Notes: generated from the sequence alone by a model not told the origin. 64,000 bases of DNA from Flagellimonas amoyensis (GCF_003058265.1 NZ_QBUK01000009.1:175631-239630), one strand, 5' to 3'; shown: positions 15,935 through 25,032, counted from the stretch's first letter. Numbers and translations: made by a program.

Positions 15935-17950
15935 ATGACCACAACATTGACCGATTTTCAAGCACAGATATTACAAGGGATCCCAGAACAACTTCCCACT
16001 AAAAGACCCTATCCCGAAAACGGGAACCCGGCACCAAAACGGAAAGATATCCTATCCAAAGAAGAGAAGAAATTGGCGGTGCAAAATGCGCTGCGTTATT
16101 TTCCAAAAGCATGGCATGTGGTGCTTGCCCAAGAGTTTGCCGAGGAACTGAAAACGTATGGAAGGATCTATGTGTACCGCTTCAAGCCGGATTACGAAAT
16201 GTATGCCCGGCCCATTTCGGAATATCCTGCCAAAACCCATCAGGCGGCGGCCATTATGTTGATGATCCAAAACAATTTGAACCCAGCCGTGGCGCAACAT
16301 CCCGAAGAACTCATCACGTATGGGGGCAACGGAGCCGTTTTTCAGAATTGGGCACAATACCTGTTGACCATGAAATATTTGGCGACCATGACAGAGGAAC
16401 AGACCCTGCACATGTATTCCGGGCATCCGATGGGACTATTTCCTTCATCCAAGGAAGCCCCAAGGGTGGTGGTCACCAACGGGATGGTGATTCCCAACTA
16501 TTCCAAACCCGATGATTGGGAAAAATTCAACGCCTTGGGCGTTACGCAATACGGACAAATGACTGCAGGATCATACATGTACATAGGTCCACAAGGCATT
16601 GTACACGGAACGGCCATTACCGTGATGAACGCCTTCCGAAAAGTGCTGGACAAGAACGATTCCCCAAAGGGGAAAGTGTTTCTGACCGCAGGATTAGGTG
16701 GTATGAGCGGAGCGCAGCCCAAAGCTGGGAACATTGCCGGCTGCATAACCGTTTGTGCTGAAGTAAACCCCGAAGCGGCCAAAAAACGACATGAACAGGG
16801 TTGGGTGGATGAACTTTTGGTAGACCTTCAATTGTTGATGGTCCGGGTAAAAGAGGCCATTGCCAACCAAGAAACCGTATCCTTGGCCTACATTGGCAAT
16901 GTGGTGGATGTTTGGGAACATCTTTACGAAGAAGGCATTTTTGTGCATCTAGGTTCCGATCAAACTTCCTTGCACAATCCTTGGGCAGGTGGATATTATC
17001 CCGTTGGTCTTTCATTTGACGAAGCGAATACCTTGATGGTGGAACATCCAACCGCATTCAAGGAAAAAGTACAGGAATCCCTCCGCAGACAGATCAATGC
17101 CATCAACAAACACACCGCCAAAGGCACCTACTTTTTTGATTACGGGAATGCCTTTTTGTTGGAAGTTTCCCGTGCCGGTGGCAATGTGATGGCGGAGAAC
17201 AACATCGATTTTAGATATCCTTCCTATGTACAGGATATTTTAGGGCCCATGTGTTTTGATTATGGTTTTGGACCTTTTAGATGGGTGTGTACTTCGGGCA
17301 ATCCAAAAGACCTTCAAAAAACCGATGCCATAGCGTTGGAGGTCATGAGAGAAATCAAGGCCGAGGCTCCGGGGGAAATCCAACAACAGATGCAGGACAA
17401 CATCAAATGGATATCCGAAGCGGAGCAGAATAAATTGGTGGTGGGTTCACAGGCCCGCATCCTTTATGCCGATGCCGAAGGACGAAGCAAGATTGCCGAA
17501 GCCTTCAATACGGCCATTGCGAAGGGTGAGATCAGCGCACCCGTGGTTTTGGGTCGCGACCACCACGACGTGAGTGGAACCGATTCCCCTTTCCGGGAAA
17601 CCAGTAATATTTACGATGGTAGCAAGTTCACCGCGGACATGGCCATCCATAATGTGATCGGCGACAGCTTTAGGGGAGCCACTTGGGTATCCATCCACAA
17701 TGGTGGCGGTGTAGGTTGGGGCGAAGTCATCAACGGAGGCTTTGGTATGGTACTCGATGGTTCCGAAGAAGCTTCCAACCGTTTGAAAAAGATGTTGTTC
17801 TACGATGTGAACAATGGTATCTCCCGAAGAAGTTGGGCCCGTAACAAAGAAGCATTGTTTGCCATTCAACGAGAAATGGACCGTACTCCAAATTTAAGGG
17901 TAACTTTACCAAATCTGGTGGAACCGAATATACTGGACGACCTTTTTTAA
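15935..17950 (+). CDS. hutU: Urocanate hydratase
   Basis: About 671 residues from ATG 15935; an upstream TTG would overlap the hutI stop. It is an NAD-dependent urocanase converting urocanate to imidazolonepropionate. The nucleotide-binding region reads VFLTAGLGGMSGAQPKAGNIAGC and the active-site half VLGRDHHDVSGTDSPFRET and WVSIHNGGGVGWG. It is about 110 residues longer than the proteobacterial enzyme (about 560), which I believe reflects the long form seen in Bacteroidota. Third gene of the hut operon, 4 bp before hutG. Confidence 0.95.
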   Translation: MTTTLTDFQAQILQGIPEQLPTKRPYPENGNPAPKRKDILSKEEKKLAVQNALRYFPKAWHVVLAQEFAEELKTYGRIYVYRFKPDYEMYARPISEYPAKTHQAAAIMLMIQNNLNPAVAQHPEELITYGGNGAVFQNWAQYLLTMKYLATMTEEQTLHMYSGHPMGLFPSSKEAPRVVVTNGMVIPNYSKPDDWEKFNALGVTQYGQMTAGSYMYIGPQGIVHGTAITVMNAFRKVLDKNDSPKGKVFLTAGLGGMSGAQPKAGNIAGCITVCAEVNPEAAKKRHEQGWVDELLVDLQLLMVRVKEAIANQETVSLAYIGNVVDVWEHLYEEGIFVHLGSDQTSLHNPWAGGYYPVGLSFDEANTLMVEHPTAFKEKVQESLRRQINAINKHTAKGTYFFDYGNAFLLEVSRAGGNVMAENNIDFRYPSYVQDILGPMCFDYGFGPFRWVCTSGNPKDLQKTDAIALEVMREIKAEAPGEIQQQMQDNIKWISEAEQNKLVVGSQARILYADAEGRSKIAEAFNTAIAKGEISAPVVLGRDHHDVSGTDSPFRETSNIYDGSKFTADMAIHNVIGDSFRGATWVSIHNGGGVGWGEVINGGFGMVLDGSEEASNRLKKMLFYDVNNGISRRSWARNKEALFAIQREMDRTPNLRVTLPNLVEPNILDDLF

Positions 17951-17954
17951 TGTG

Positions 17955-18926
17955 ATGAAACACTACGAACCCCCAAAAAAAAACCTCTGGACCGGACGTA
18001 TTTCCAACAAGTGGTTGTACCTCCACGAAAAAGTGCATTGCACTCCCTTGACCGAAATTCCCGAAGCCCAGAAAAAATCCATTGCCCTATTGGGTTATTC
18101 CTGTGATGCCGGAGTGCACCGTAACCAAGGAAGGGTCGGGGCTGTGGACGGACCGGATGCCATAAAAAGCAGTTTCGGGAAAATGCCCAACCATTTGGCC
18201 AGTCATGTTTTGTTGCACGATGTAGGTTCCATTACGTGTACCAATAGCGATATGGAATCTGCCCAAGAACAACTTGCAGAAGCCGTTGTCACGCTTTTGG
18301 AGAAAAAACAATTCCCCATTGTGCTGGGTGGCGGGCATGATATGGCCTATGGACATTACTGTGGCATCAAAAAATACCTGGATGCAAAAAAAGAAAGCCA
18401 GACCATCGGAATCATTAATTTTGATGCCCATTTTGACCTTCGGAAAAATACGGAACAGAGCAATTCCGGCACCCCTTTTTATCAGATTGCCCAAGATTGC
18501 CAAAAAGAAGGCATCGACTTTAACTACCTCTGTCTCGGCATTCGAAAAGATGCCAACGACCGTCATCTTTTTGAAACGGCCAAGGACCTCAACGTTATTT
18601 ATGTGATGTCCGAAACGTTTCAGCCTACCTTTTTGCAAGAGATCACCACCTTCATCAATGCCTTTACCAAAAATGTGGACCAAGTGTATGTCACCATCGA
18701 TCTGGATGGATTTTCATCGGCGTTTGCTCCAGGGGTAAGTGCTGCCTCGCCCATGGGTTTTACCCCACACATTGTTTTGGAATGCCTGAAGACTATCATA
18801 TCATCGGGTAAACTGATCAGCTTGGATATCGCCGAGATGAACCCCAAATATGACATTGACGGACAAACGGCCAAGTTGGCCGCTTCTTTGGTGCACCATG
18901 TGGCGCATACGGTTTCAGGGAGTTAA
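17955..18926 (+). CDS. hutG: Formimidoylglutamase (arginase family)
   Basis: A 323-residue arginase/agmatinase-fold hydrolase starting at ATG 17955, directly after an in-frame GTG. Manganese ligands are seen in VLGGGHDMAYG, in IINFDAHFDLR and in VYVTIDLDGFSSAFAPGVSAASPMG. It should hydrolyse N-formimidoyl-glutamate to glutamate and formamide, closing the four-enzyme pathway formed with hutH, hutI and hutU. Because no HutF/formylglutamate branch is present, the one-step HutG route is used. Last gene of the operon; repeats follow downstream. Confidence 0.93.
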   Translation: MKHYEPPKKNLWTGRISNKWLYLHEKVHCTPLTEIPEAQKKSIALLGYSCDAGVHRNQGRVGAVDGPDAIKSSFGKMPNHLASHVLLHDVGSITCTNSDMESAQEQLAEAVVTLLEKKQFPIVLGGGHDMAYGHYCGIKKYLDAKKESQTIGIINFDAHFDLRKNTEQSNSGTPFYQIAQDCQKEGIDFNYLCLGIRKDANDRHLFETAKDLNVIYVMSETFQPTFLQEITTFINAFTKNVDQVYVTIDLDGFSSAFAPGVSAASPMGFTPHIVLECLKTIISSGKLISLDIAEMNPKYDIDGQTAKLAASLVHHVAHTVSGS

Positions 18927-18940
18927 TAGTGGCCTGATTG

Positions 18941-19110
18941 TCATTCTGATCCTTTCGACTGCGCTCAAGACAGGCTTTGCGAAGAATCTATTGGGTAGAT
19001 GTAGATAGATTAAAGTTTGACACGAATGGCACTAATTCCCATTAATCTACAGATGTCACCTCTCGACCGCTCCTTCGACTGCGCTCAGGATGACAGCTCG
19101 ACCTGACAAC
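18941..19110. repeat. Intergenic repeat block after hutG
   Basis: Two copies of a CCTTTCGACTGCGCTCA-like element lie at 18951-18967 and 19072-19087 in the same orientation, flanked by GTCATTCTG (18939) and GGATGACAGC (19088) arms. They share the TCGACTGCGCTC core with the hairpin at 7742-7820. They belong to the dispersed intergenic palindrome family. No gene is supported in 18927-19196. Confidence 0.5.
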
Positions 19111-19196
19111 TTTCACAATCCATTTGGAGAAGATTCCGCTCTGCAGCGGAATTTGTTCAACCATCAATTTTGAATTATGTTCATGGGTTTCACAAA

Positions 19197-19290
19197 CAAA
19201 AAAAGCCTTCCAAAAGGAAAGCCTTTCATTGGCGAGCATCGGTATGATGCTTCAACCTGATTCCTATCATCGCGACTGGAATCCAACACA
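19197..19290 (-). ncRNA. Putative small RNA, about 94 nt, family unknown
   Basis: On the minus strand a TATCTTTG box (19297-19304) matches the Bacteroidota -7 consensus TAnnTTTG, with ATTG 18 bp upstream (19323-19327) as -33 element. The transcript predicted from about 19290 contains two hairpins (GATTCC with GGAATC; GCATC with GATGC) and a strong intrinsic terminator at 19197-19227 (7-bp stem with one G-U pair, TTTT loop, then seven T). No ORF with a plausible product fits. This is consistent with a free-standing small RNA downstream of umuD. It could be a known flavobacterial RNA family; I cannot identify it. Confidence 0.45.
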
Positions 19291-19352
19291 ACGTTACAAA
19301 GATAGCAAAGGTTTTGGATTCACCAATTTGTTTCCATGGGAATAAAAGAAAG

Positions 19353-19802
19353 TCAAAGCGCCTTGATGACATAAGTGACCACTCCCCATATCAATAAGTC
19401 ACTGTCCTTAGATACTTTGATGGGCTTGTAGTTCTCATTTTCAGGCATCAATGTAATGGTGTTTTTTTCCATGTGCAGTCGTTTCACCGTGAATTCCCCA
19501 TCCAAAAAACAGACCGCTATTTTGCCATGTTCCGCCTCCAAGCTACGGTCTATGACCAAGAGATCTCCATCATCGAGCCCCGCGCCGATCATCGATTTTC
19601 CGCTAACCCGTGCATAGAAGGTGGCCTCTTTGTTTTTGACCAATGTTCGGTCAAGACTGATCCTTTTTTCCTTAAAATCATCCGCTGGGGACGGAAATCC
19701 TGCGGAAACGGTATTGTTGGAAATGGGGACGCCCTTTTTCTTTTCTTCATCTGGAGAAAAAAAAGTGAGCGGTTCGGTATGCAGCGGCTTTTTAGGGGTC
19801 AT
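19353..19802 (-). CDS. umuD: UmuD-like S24 peptidase, DNA polymerase V subunit
   Basis: A 149-residue LexA/UmuD-family serine peptidase. A self-cleavage site of Ala-Gly type sits in TVSAGFPSPADD, the nucleophile is in VSGKSMIGAGLDDGD and the catalytic lysine is in FTVKRLHME. No HTH domain is present, so it is UmuD rather than LexA. After RecA-stimulated cleavage UmuD' binds UmuC to form the translesion polymerase. It overlaps the umuC stop by 4 bp and is second in the operon, the reverse of the E. coli gene order. Confidence 0.9.
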   Translation of the reverse strand: MTPKKPLHTEPLTFFSPDEEKKKGVPISNNTVSAGFPSPADDFKEKRISLDRTLVKNKEATFYARVSGKSMIGAGLDDGDLLVIDRSLEAEHGKIAVCFLDGEFTVKRLHMEKNTITLMPENENYKPIKVSKDSDLLIWGVVTYVIKAL

Positions 19803-21058
19803 TTTACCGTAATGATTTCATTGATGTTTGTGGTGTACCTCGGGGAAAGGTGTTCTTGTCGCATCTTCCAGGTCCTCTCCAGATCTTGGTTCGCAATCTT
19901 CATCTTATTGTTCCCATACTTGTTGTTGATCCCGTCCATGACCTGCATGAGCTTGTGATGCTTTGGATTTTCGGATAGAAATAGGTCCAATTGCCTTGCA
20001 TTGGTGGGCACCAACCCAGATACGATGACTCCTGCCCTTTTGTATTTAATGCCCGGCCTGAACATGGAAACCGCAGTTTTGACGGCATAGTTGCTGATGG
20101 TGAGACTGGAATCCGTGGCATAGGGCAACGTAACAATGAGACTGCCACTGTGCTGTGGTTCGTCCTTTTTATGCCTGTCGCTTCGCAAAAGCACCACAAT
20201 ATGGTTGCAACTACTGCCTTGGCTCCGTAATTTTTCGGCACAACTGCTGGCAAAGGTGGAGATGCGCTCTTTGATGTTCTCGATATCGGAATAGGTACTT
20301 TCAAAACTTCTTGTGGTTGCGATGGCCTTCTTGTCCCGGGTATCATCATCCAAATCCAATGTAGGGATGCCCTGCAGGTCCTTTTTCAATCGCAGTCCTA
20401 TCACCGCCATTTGCTTCCGCACCCATTCATCCGGTAATTGGGTAAAGTCATAGGCTGTTTTTACATTTTGGGTCTGAACTCGTTTCAGGTTTCCATGTCC
20501 AATACCCCAAACACTCTCAATTTTGGTCCATTTCAATGCCTTTATACGCCTTTCTTCAGACTGGATCACATACACTCCTCCTGTCCTTGACTTCAATTTT
20601 TTGGCAATCTTATTGGCTACCTTGGCCAAGGCCTTTGTGGGTGCTATCCCTATACTGATGGGTATTCCGGTACACTTTTGCACGGTGCGTTGGATTTCCC
20701 TGCCGTAGGCCTCAAAATCATAATGCTCGAAGCCATCAAACCTTAAAAAGGCCTCATCCACACTGTACACTTCTATATCGGGCGTAAAGGTCCCCAAAAT
20801 ATTCATCACCCGGGCACTCATGTCGCCATAGAGAGGATAGTTGGAAGAAAACACCTTGATGCCTTGGTCCTCACAGAACTTTCGGTATTTGAAAGCAGGA
20901 GCACCCATGGGCAGTCCCAATGCTTTGGCTTCATCGCTACGCGAGATGAAACAACCATCATTGTTGGACAAAATGCCCACGGGAATGTTGTTGAACTGGG
21001 GCTGAAAGGCCCGTTCACACGAAGCATAGAAGTTATTGCAATCTACCAAGGCAAACAT
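19799..21058 (-). CDS. umuC: Y-family DNA polymerase V catalytic subunit
   Basis: A 419-residue Y-family polymerase. Catalytic acidic residues are in FALVDCNNFYASCER and in IEVYSVDEAFLRFDG. The steric and fingers region SNNDGCFISRSDEAKALGLPMGAP is characteristic of UmuC. The helix-hairpin-helix region (VWGIGHGNLKRVQTQNVKTA) and little-finger domain follow. It performs mutagenic bypass with UmuD'. The start is 24 bp after the stop of the acyl-CoA dehydrogenase gene. A LexA-type operator is not obvious in that short gap, so any SOS control would act elsewhere. Confidence 0.94.
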   Translation of the reverse strand: MFALVDCNNFYASCERAFQPQFNNIPVGILSNNDGCFISRSDEAKALGLPMGAPAFKYRKFCEDQGIKVFSSNYPLYGDMSARVMNILGTFTPDIEVYSVDEAFLRFDGFEHYDFEAYGREIQRTVQKCTGIPISIGIAPTKALAKVANKIAKKLKSRTGGVYVIQSEERRIKALKWTKIESVWGIGHGNLKRVQTQNVKTAYDFTQLPDEWVRKQMAVIGLRLKKDLQGIPTLDLDDDTRDKKAIATTRSFESTYSDIENIKERISTFASSCAEKLRSQGSSCNHIVVLLRSDRHKKDEPQHSGSLIVTLPYATDSSLTISNYAVKTAVSMFRPGIKYKRAGVIVSGLVPTNARQLDLFLSENPKHHKLMQVMDGINNKYGNNKMKIANQDLERTWKMRQEHLSPRYTTNINEIITVK

Positions 21059-21082
21059 GCCTAAAAGTAATGAAATAGCAGG

Positions 21083-22261
21083 TTACTTAAAAGCAGGAAT
21101 CCCCGTAATATCTGCCCCTGTTATCAACAAATGGATGTCGTGGGTACCTTCGTAAGTGATCACACTTTCGAGGTTCATCATGTGGCGCATGATGCTGTAT
21201 TCACCAGTGATGCCCATACCGCCCAACATCTGTCGCGCTTCCCGGGCTATCTTGATGGCCATTTCCACATTGTTCCGCTTCGCCATGGAAATTTGGGCCG
21301 TTGTAGCCTTGCCTTCATTTTTTAATTGACCCAATCGAAAAGCCAACAATTGAGCTTTGGTGATTTCCGTGATCATTTCGGCCAATTTTTTCTGCTGCAG
21401 TTGGAAGGCCGCAATGGGTTTTCCAAATTGGATGCGTTCCTTGGCATATCGAAGTGCGGTATCATAACAATCCATAGCAGCACCGATGGCCCCCCAAGCA
21501 ATACCGTATCGAGCGGAATCGAGACAACCCAATGGGGCACCCAATCCGCTTTTGTTGGGCAAGAGGTTTTCCTTGGGCACTTTTACGTTGTCGAATATCA
21601 ATTCCCCTGTGGCGGAGGCACGTAGCGACCATTTGTTGTGGGTTTCCGGAGTGGAAAAACCTTCCATGTCACGTTCCACGATCAGACCGTGGATCCTTCC
21701 TTCCTCATTCTTGGCCCAGACCACCGCAACATCGGCAAAGGGCGAATTGGAAATCCAGAGCTTGGCCCCGTTCAACAGGTAATGATCGCCCATATCCTTG
21801 AACTTGGTTTCCATGCCACCTGGATTGGAACCGTGATTGGGTTCGGTCAACCCGAAACAGCCCATCCATTCGCCAGAGGCCAATTTGGGCAAATATTTTT
21901 GCCTTTGCTCCTCAGAGCCGTAGGCGTAAATGGGATACATGACCAAGGAGGACTGCACCGATGCCGTGGAGCGGACCCCACTGTCACCACGTTCAATTTC
22001 CTGCATGATCAATCCATAACTAATCTGATCTAAACCGGCACCCCCGTATTGTTCGGGAATGTAGGGCCCGAAGGCACCGATCTCTGCCAAGCCACCAATA
22101 ATCTGTTTGGGGAATTCCGCCTTTTGGGCAAATTCCTCAATGATGGGGGATATGTCCCGCTTTACCCACTGACGGGCTGCATCACGGACCAGTTTGTGTT
22201 CTTCGGAAAGCAGGTCATCCAAATTGTAGTAATCCGGGGCTTCAAATAAATCGGGCTTCAT
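21083..22261 (-). CDS. Acyl-CoA dehydrogenase, glutaryl-CoA-dehydrogenase-like
   Basis: A 392-residue FAD-dependent acyl-CoA dehydrogenase. Family signatures are SVQSSLVMYPIYAYGSEEQRQKYLP, GCFGLTEPNHGSNPGGM and QMLGGMGITGEYSIMRHMMNLESVITYEGTHDIHLL. The last contains the catalytic glutamate of YEGTHD. This pattern, especially SVQSSLVM and the C-terminal motif, is typical of the glutaryl-CoA dehydrogenase branch, which oxidises and decarboxylates glutaryl-CoA in lysine and tryptophan breakdown. Substrate specificity is inferred, not proven. It lies upstream of umuC. Confidence 0.88.
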   Translation of the reverse strand: MKPDLFEAPDYYNLDDLLSEEHKLVRDAARQWVKRDISPIIEEFAQKAEFPKQIIGGLAEIGAFGPYIPEQYGGAGLDQISYGLIMQEIERGDSGVRSTASVQSSLVMYPIYAYGSEEQRQKYLPKLASGEWMGCFGLTEPNHGSNPGGMETKFKDMGDHYLLNGAKLWISNSPFADVAVVWAKNEEGRIHGLIVERDMEGFSTPETHNKWSLRASATGELIFDNVKVPKENLLPNKSGLGAPLGCLDSARYGIAWGAIGAAMDCYDTALRYAKERIQFGKPIAAFQLQQKKLAEMITEITKAQLLAFRLGQLKNEGKATTAQISMAKRNNVEMAIKIAREARQMLGGMGITGEYSIMRHMMNLESVITYEGTHDIHLLITGADITGIPAFK

Positions 22262-22304
22262 GCGCTATAATTTTAACCAAATATAACATTACGTTCGGAT
22301 ATTG

Positions 22305-23018
22305 TTACATTTTCAAATAAAATGCTTCGGTCAATTTGATGTATTCCTCGGTGTACTCATGGCGTCCTATTTCTATGGTCAGCTCGCTTTCTTCGATATC
22401 TCCCTTGGAAAATCCAAATTCCATCAAGCTCCTTTTGTAGTCCACATTGGGATTTCCCTTGACCCGAGTGACCCGTTTTGGATACAAACCAGACGCTTGG
22501 GCCAATACCACGAATCCCTGCTCCTCTTTATAGGGTATGACAACGGAAAACAGGCCTCCTTCGGACAAGAGTCCCGAAACGCCTTTCAACAGCTCATCAA
22601 ATGGGAGGGAACTGTTCTGCCTTGCCTGATCCCGTAGGCTGTCGCCGGTAGCCATCTCTTCGGAATAAAAGGGTGGATTGGAAACGATCAAATCGTATTG
22701 GTCCTCGATTTCATCCACAAATTCATCAAACCCTGCATGATAACAGAACAACCGATCTGCCCAAGGCGAGCCCTCAAAATTGGCCACACATTGTTCATAG
22801 GCGTTCTCATCCAACTCAATGGCATCTATGGTTTCCGCCGTTGATCGCTGCGCCAACTGGAGTGCGATGAGTCCGGTTCCAGCTCCGATATCCAAGATGG
22901 TTTCAGGTTGATGGTCCAAAGAGGCCCAAGCCCCCAAAAGCACCCCATCGGTGCCCACTTTCATGGCACATTGATCTTGGTGGACAGTAAATTGTTTGAA
23001 AACGAATTTCTTACTCAT
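22305..23018 (-). CDS. tRNA1(Val) adenine-37 N6-methyltransferase, TrmN6/YfiC-like
   Basis: About 237 residues from ATG 23018 (MSKKFVFKQFTVHQDQCAMKVGTDGVLLGAW); an upstream in-frame ATG would extend into the sulfatase gene and has no family support. SAM-binding motif I is ILDIGAGTGLIALQLAQ and the catalytic N6-adenine motif is NPPF (LIVSNPPFYSEEM). Members methylate A37 of tRNA-Val. The start overlaps the sulfatase stop by 8 bp, suggesting translational coupling. Confidence 0.88.
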   Translation of the reverse strand: MSKKFVFKQFTVHQDQCAMKVGTDGVLLGAWASLDHQPETILDIGAGTGLIALQLAQRSTAETIDAIELDENAYEQCVANFEGSPWADRLFCYHAGFDEFVDEIEDQYDLIVSNPPFYSEEMATGDSLRDQARQNSSLPFDELLKGVSGLLSEGGLFSVVIPYKEEQGFVVLAQASGLYPKRVTRVKGNPNVDYKRSLMEFGFSKGDIEESELTIEIGRHEYTEEYIKLTEAFYLKM

Positions 23019-24441
23019 ACAACCTACCTGGTTCTCGGTTCTCACTTCCCTCGACTTCAAGCAATGAATCTCCCAATCGCTGCCGCATACGATTGGCCAA
23101 AACTTTTATCTCTGCCACGATTTCGGGATATTCCTCCGCAACATTATGGGTCTCGCCCACATCGTTCACCACATCATAGAGCTCCATCTCTTCCATATCG
23201 ACCATCCGATACTCGCCTGGCTTTCCATCTTTTCCGGGTTCTTGCCCTTCCATGGTTCGATATCGGTGTGGGAAATATAATTTCCACTTCCCATAGCGCA
23301 CCCCAAAGAGTTCATTCACTCTATAATAAAAGAAATAGGCATCTTGAACGGGAACCGTCCGCTCCCCACTGAGAATGTTCCACACACTTTTTCCATCAAT
23401 AATGGTTTCTGGCAATTCCGCCTCTGTTATCTCAGCAAGGGTAGGCAGCAGGTCAATGGCCATCATCGGGACATCAATGACCTTTCCTCCTTTGAGTTTT
23501 TTTGGATATTTGATGATACAGGGTTCTCGTTGCCCTCCCTCCCAAGCAGTACCTTTCCCTTCACGAAGGGGCAACGCACTCCCAGCATGGTTTCCATAAG
23601 AAAGCCAAGGACCGTTGTCCGAAGTAAAGATGACCATGGTGTCGTCTTCGAGTCCATTTTCCTTGAGTGCTTTGATGATTTGTCCCACCGACCAATCGAT
23701 CTCCATGATGACATCACCGTACAGCCCCCTTTCCGACTTGCCCTTGAACTTATCCGACACGAACAATGGCACATGGGGCTGTGGATGTGGCACATATAGA
23801 AAAAATGGCCGGTCTTTGTTCCTTTTGATAAAATCGACGCTTCTTTCGGTAATTTGCGTAGTCAATTGGGATTGGTCAATCAAGGTATCGATTACCGTTT
23901 CATTTTCATAGAGCGGTAGATCCGGGAAATTGAAAATGGTTCCCTGCTGGGGGTGAAAAGGCCACATATCATTCGAGTATGGAATTCCAAACCATTCATC
24001 AAACCCATGCCGGGTGGGCAAAAACTCTTTGTGGTGCCCCAAATGCCATTTCCCATAAATACCGGTGGCATACCCTTTTTTCTTCAACATTTCGGCAATG
24101 GTGGTTTCCGAAGCACTGATCCCATGTGTATTATCGGGCCCCAACGCATTATGGATGCCAATTCGGTTAGGATAACACCCTGTTAAGATTCCCGCCCTGG
24201 ATGCCGAACAGACTGCCTGGGCGGCATAGTAATGGGTCAATTGCAGTCCATCTGTCGCCATTTGGTCCAAATTAGGGGTCTTTATGTCCGGAGAACCAAA
24301 AACCCCCACATCCTGATAACCCTGATCATCCGTGAAAATCAGTACAATGTTGGGGGGACGTTCCGCTACAGTGGGCTGGGTTTTCTTATCCCCACAGGAG
24401 GTTAAGCCAATGACCATAAGAACAAGAAGATATATACGCAT
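23011..24441 (-). CDS. Lipoprotein sulfatase (S1 family, arylsulfatase-like)
   Basis: A 476-residue lipoprotein (LTSCGDKK) with the alkaline-phosphatase fold. It begins PPNIVLIFTDDQGYQDVGVFGS, which supplies metal ligands. The formylglycine site is CSASR (AVCSASRAGILTG), Cys-x-Ala-x-Arg, and further ligands are in IFTSDNGPW. The cysteine must be oxidised to formylglycine by a maturase not present in this window. The substrate is unknown; marine Bacteroidota use such enzymes on sulfated algal glycans. No SusCD pair lies nearby. Confidence 0.88.
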   Translation of the reverse strand: MRIYLLVLMVIGLTSCGDKKTQPTVAERPPNIVLIFTDDQGYQDVGVFGSPDIKTPNLDQMATDGLQLTHYYAAQAVCSASRAGILTGCYPNRIGIHNALGPDNTHGISASETTIAEMLKKKGYATGIYGKWHLGHHKEFLPTRHGFDEWFGIPYSNDMWPFHPQQGTIFNFPDLPLYENETVIDTLIDQSQLTTQITERSVDFIKRNKDRPFFLYVPHPQPHVPLFVSDKFKGKSERGLYGDVIMEIDWSVGQIIKALKENGLEDDTMVIFTSDNGPWLSYGNHAGSALPLREGKGTAWEGGQREPCIIKYPKKLKGGKVIDVPMMAIDLLPTLAEITEAELPETIIDGKSVWNILSGERTVPVQDAYFFYYRVNELFGVRYGKWKLYFPHRYRTMEGQEPGKDGKPGEYRMVDMEEMELYDVVNDVGETHNVAEEYPEIVAEIKVLANRMRQRLGDSLLEVEGSENREPGRLYE

Positions 24442-24489
24442 AGTACAAACTAAAATAATCTCCTTAAAGATAGGCTTAAATCTACTATG

Positions 24490-25020
24490 CTAAGAATTCA
24501 GGTAAAGGTCTACCAAACCTTCGGGAGTGTTCACATGGATGGTCTTGGCTTTCCGATCCACCTTGGTAATGATCTCATCATTGACGGGGATCAAAAGTTC
24601 CTTCCCGTTTTTGTCCACCTCAAAAAGTTCCTGTGAGGCACTATCGTTGATGGCCTTAATGATCCCGATATCCCCATGGACCCCATCCATCATTGTGAAC
24701 CCTATAACTTCATGGAAGTAAAACTTGTTGCCCGAAAGCGGTGGCAGCAAGGTCAATGGCAAATAAAGTTCCACGCCTATCAGTTTGTCCGCCGTTGGCT
24801 CATCCTTTACTTCTTCAAAATCGATGCGGAGCAGATTGGATTTGTGGAGACGACAGCGGTCAATAAAAAATGGAACCAGATTGTTTCCCAATGAAACAAA
24901 TACTGATTCCATATTTTCGTATATCTCAGGTTCATCGGTATCGAGCTTGACCAATACCTCCCCCTTGAAACTATATTTTGAAACGACTTTGCCCAGGTAG
25001 AAGCAATCTTCCTTGCGCAT
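24490..25020 (-). CDS. rimM: 16S rRNA processing protein RimM
   Basis: A 176-residue ribosome maturation factor. The N-terminal beta-barrel starts with YLGKVVSKYSFKGEVLVKLDTDEPE. A PRC-barrel-like domain follows (YFHEVIGFTMMDGVHGDIGIIKAINDSASQELFEV, then LLIPVNDEIITKVDRKAKTIHVNTPEGLVDLYL). It assists 30S head assembly and binds S19. It follows rpsP after 12 bp, the conserved rpsP-rimM order seen in many bacteria. Confidence 0.94.
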   Translation of the reverse strand: MRKEDCFYLGKVVSKYSFKGEVLVKLDTDEPEIYENMESVFVSLGNNLVPFFIDRCRLHKSNLLRIDFEEVKDEPTADKLIGVELYLPLTLLPPLSGNKFYFHEVIGFTMMDGVHGDIGIIKAINDSASQELFEVDKNGKELLIPVNDEIITKVDRKAKTIHVNTPEGLVDLYLNS

Positions 25021-25032
25021 CGTTCCTAAGTC

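Noticed and set aside
19124..19345. Plus-strand 73-codon ORF in the umuD-hutG gap
   Set aside because: It has no family pattern and crosses the minus-strand terminator and promoter of the putative small RNA.
19353..19802. LexA repressor
   Set aside because: The peptidase domain is present but no DNA-binding domain, and it overlaps umuC, so it is UmuD.
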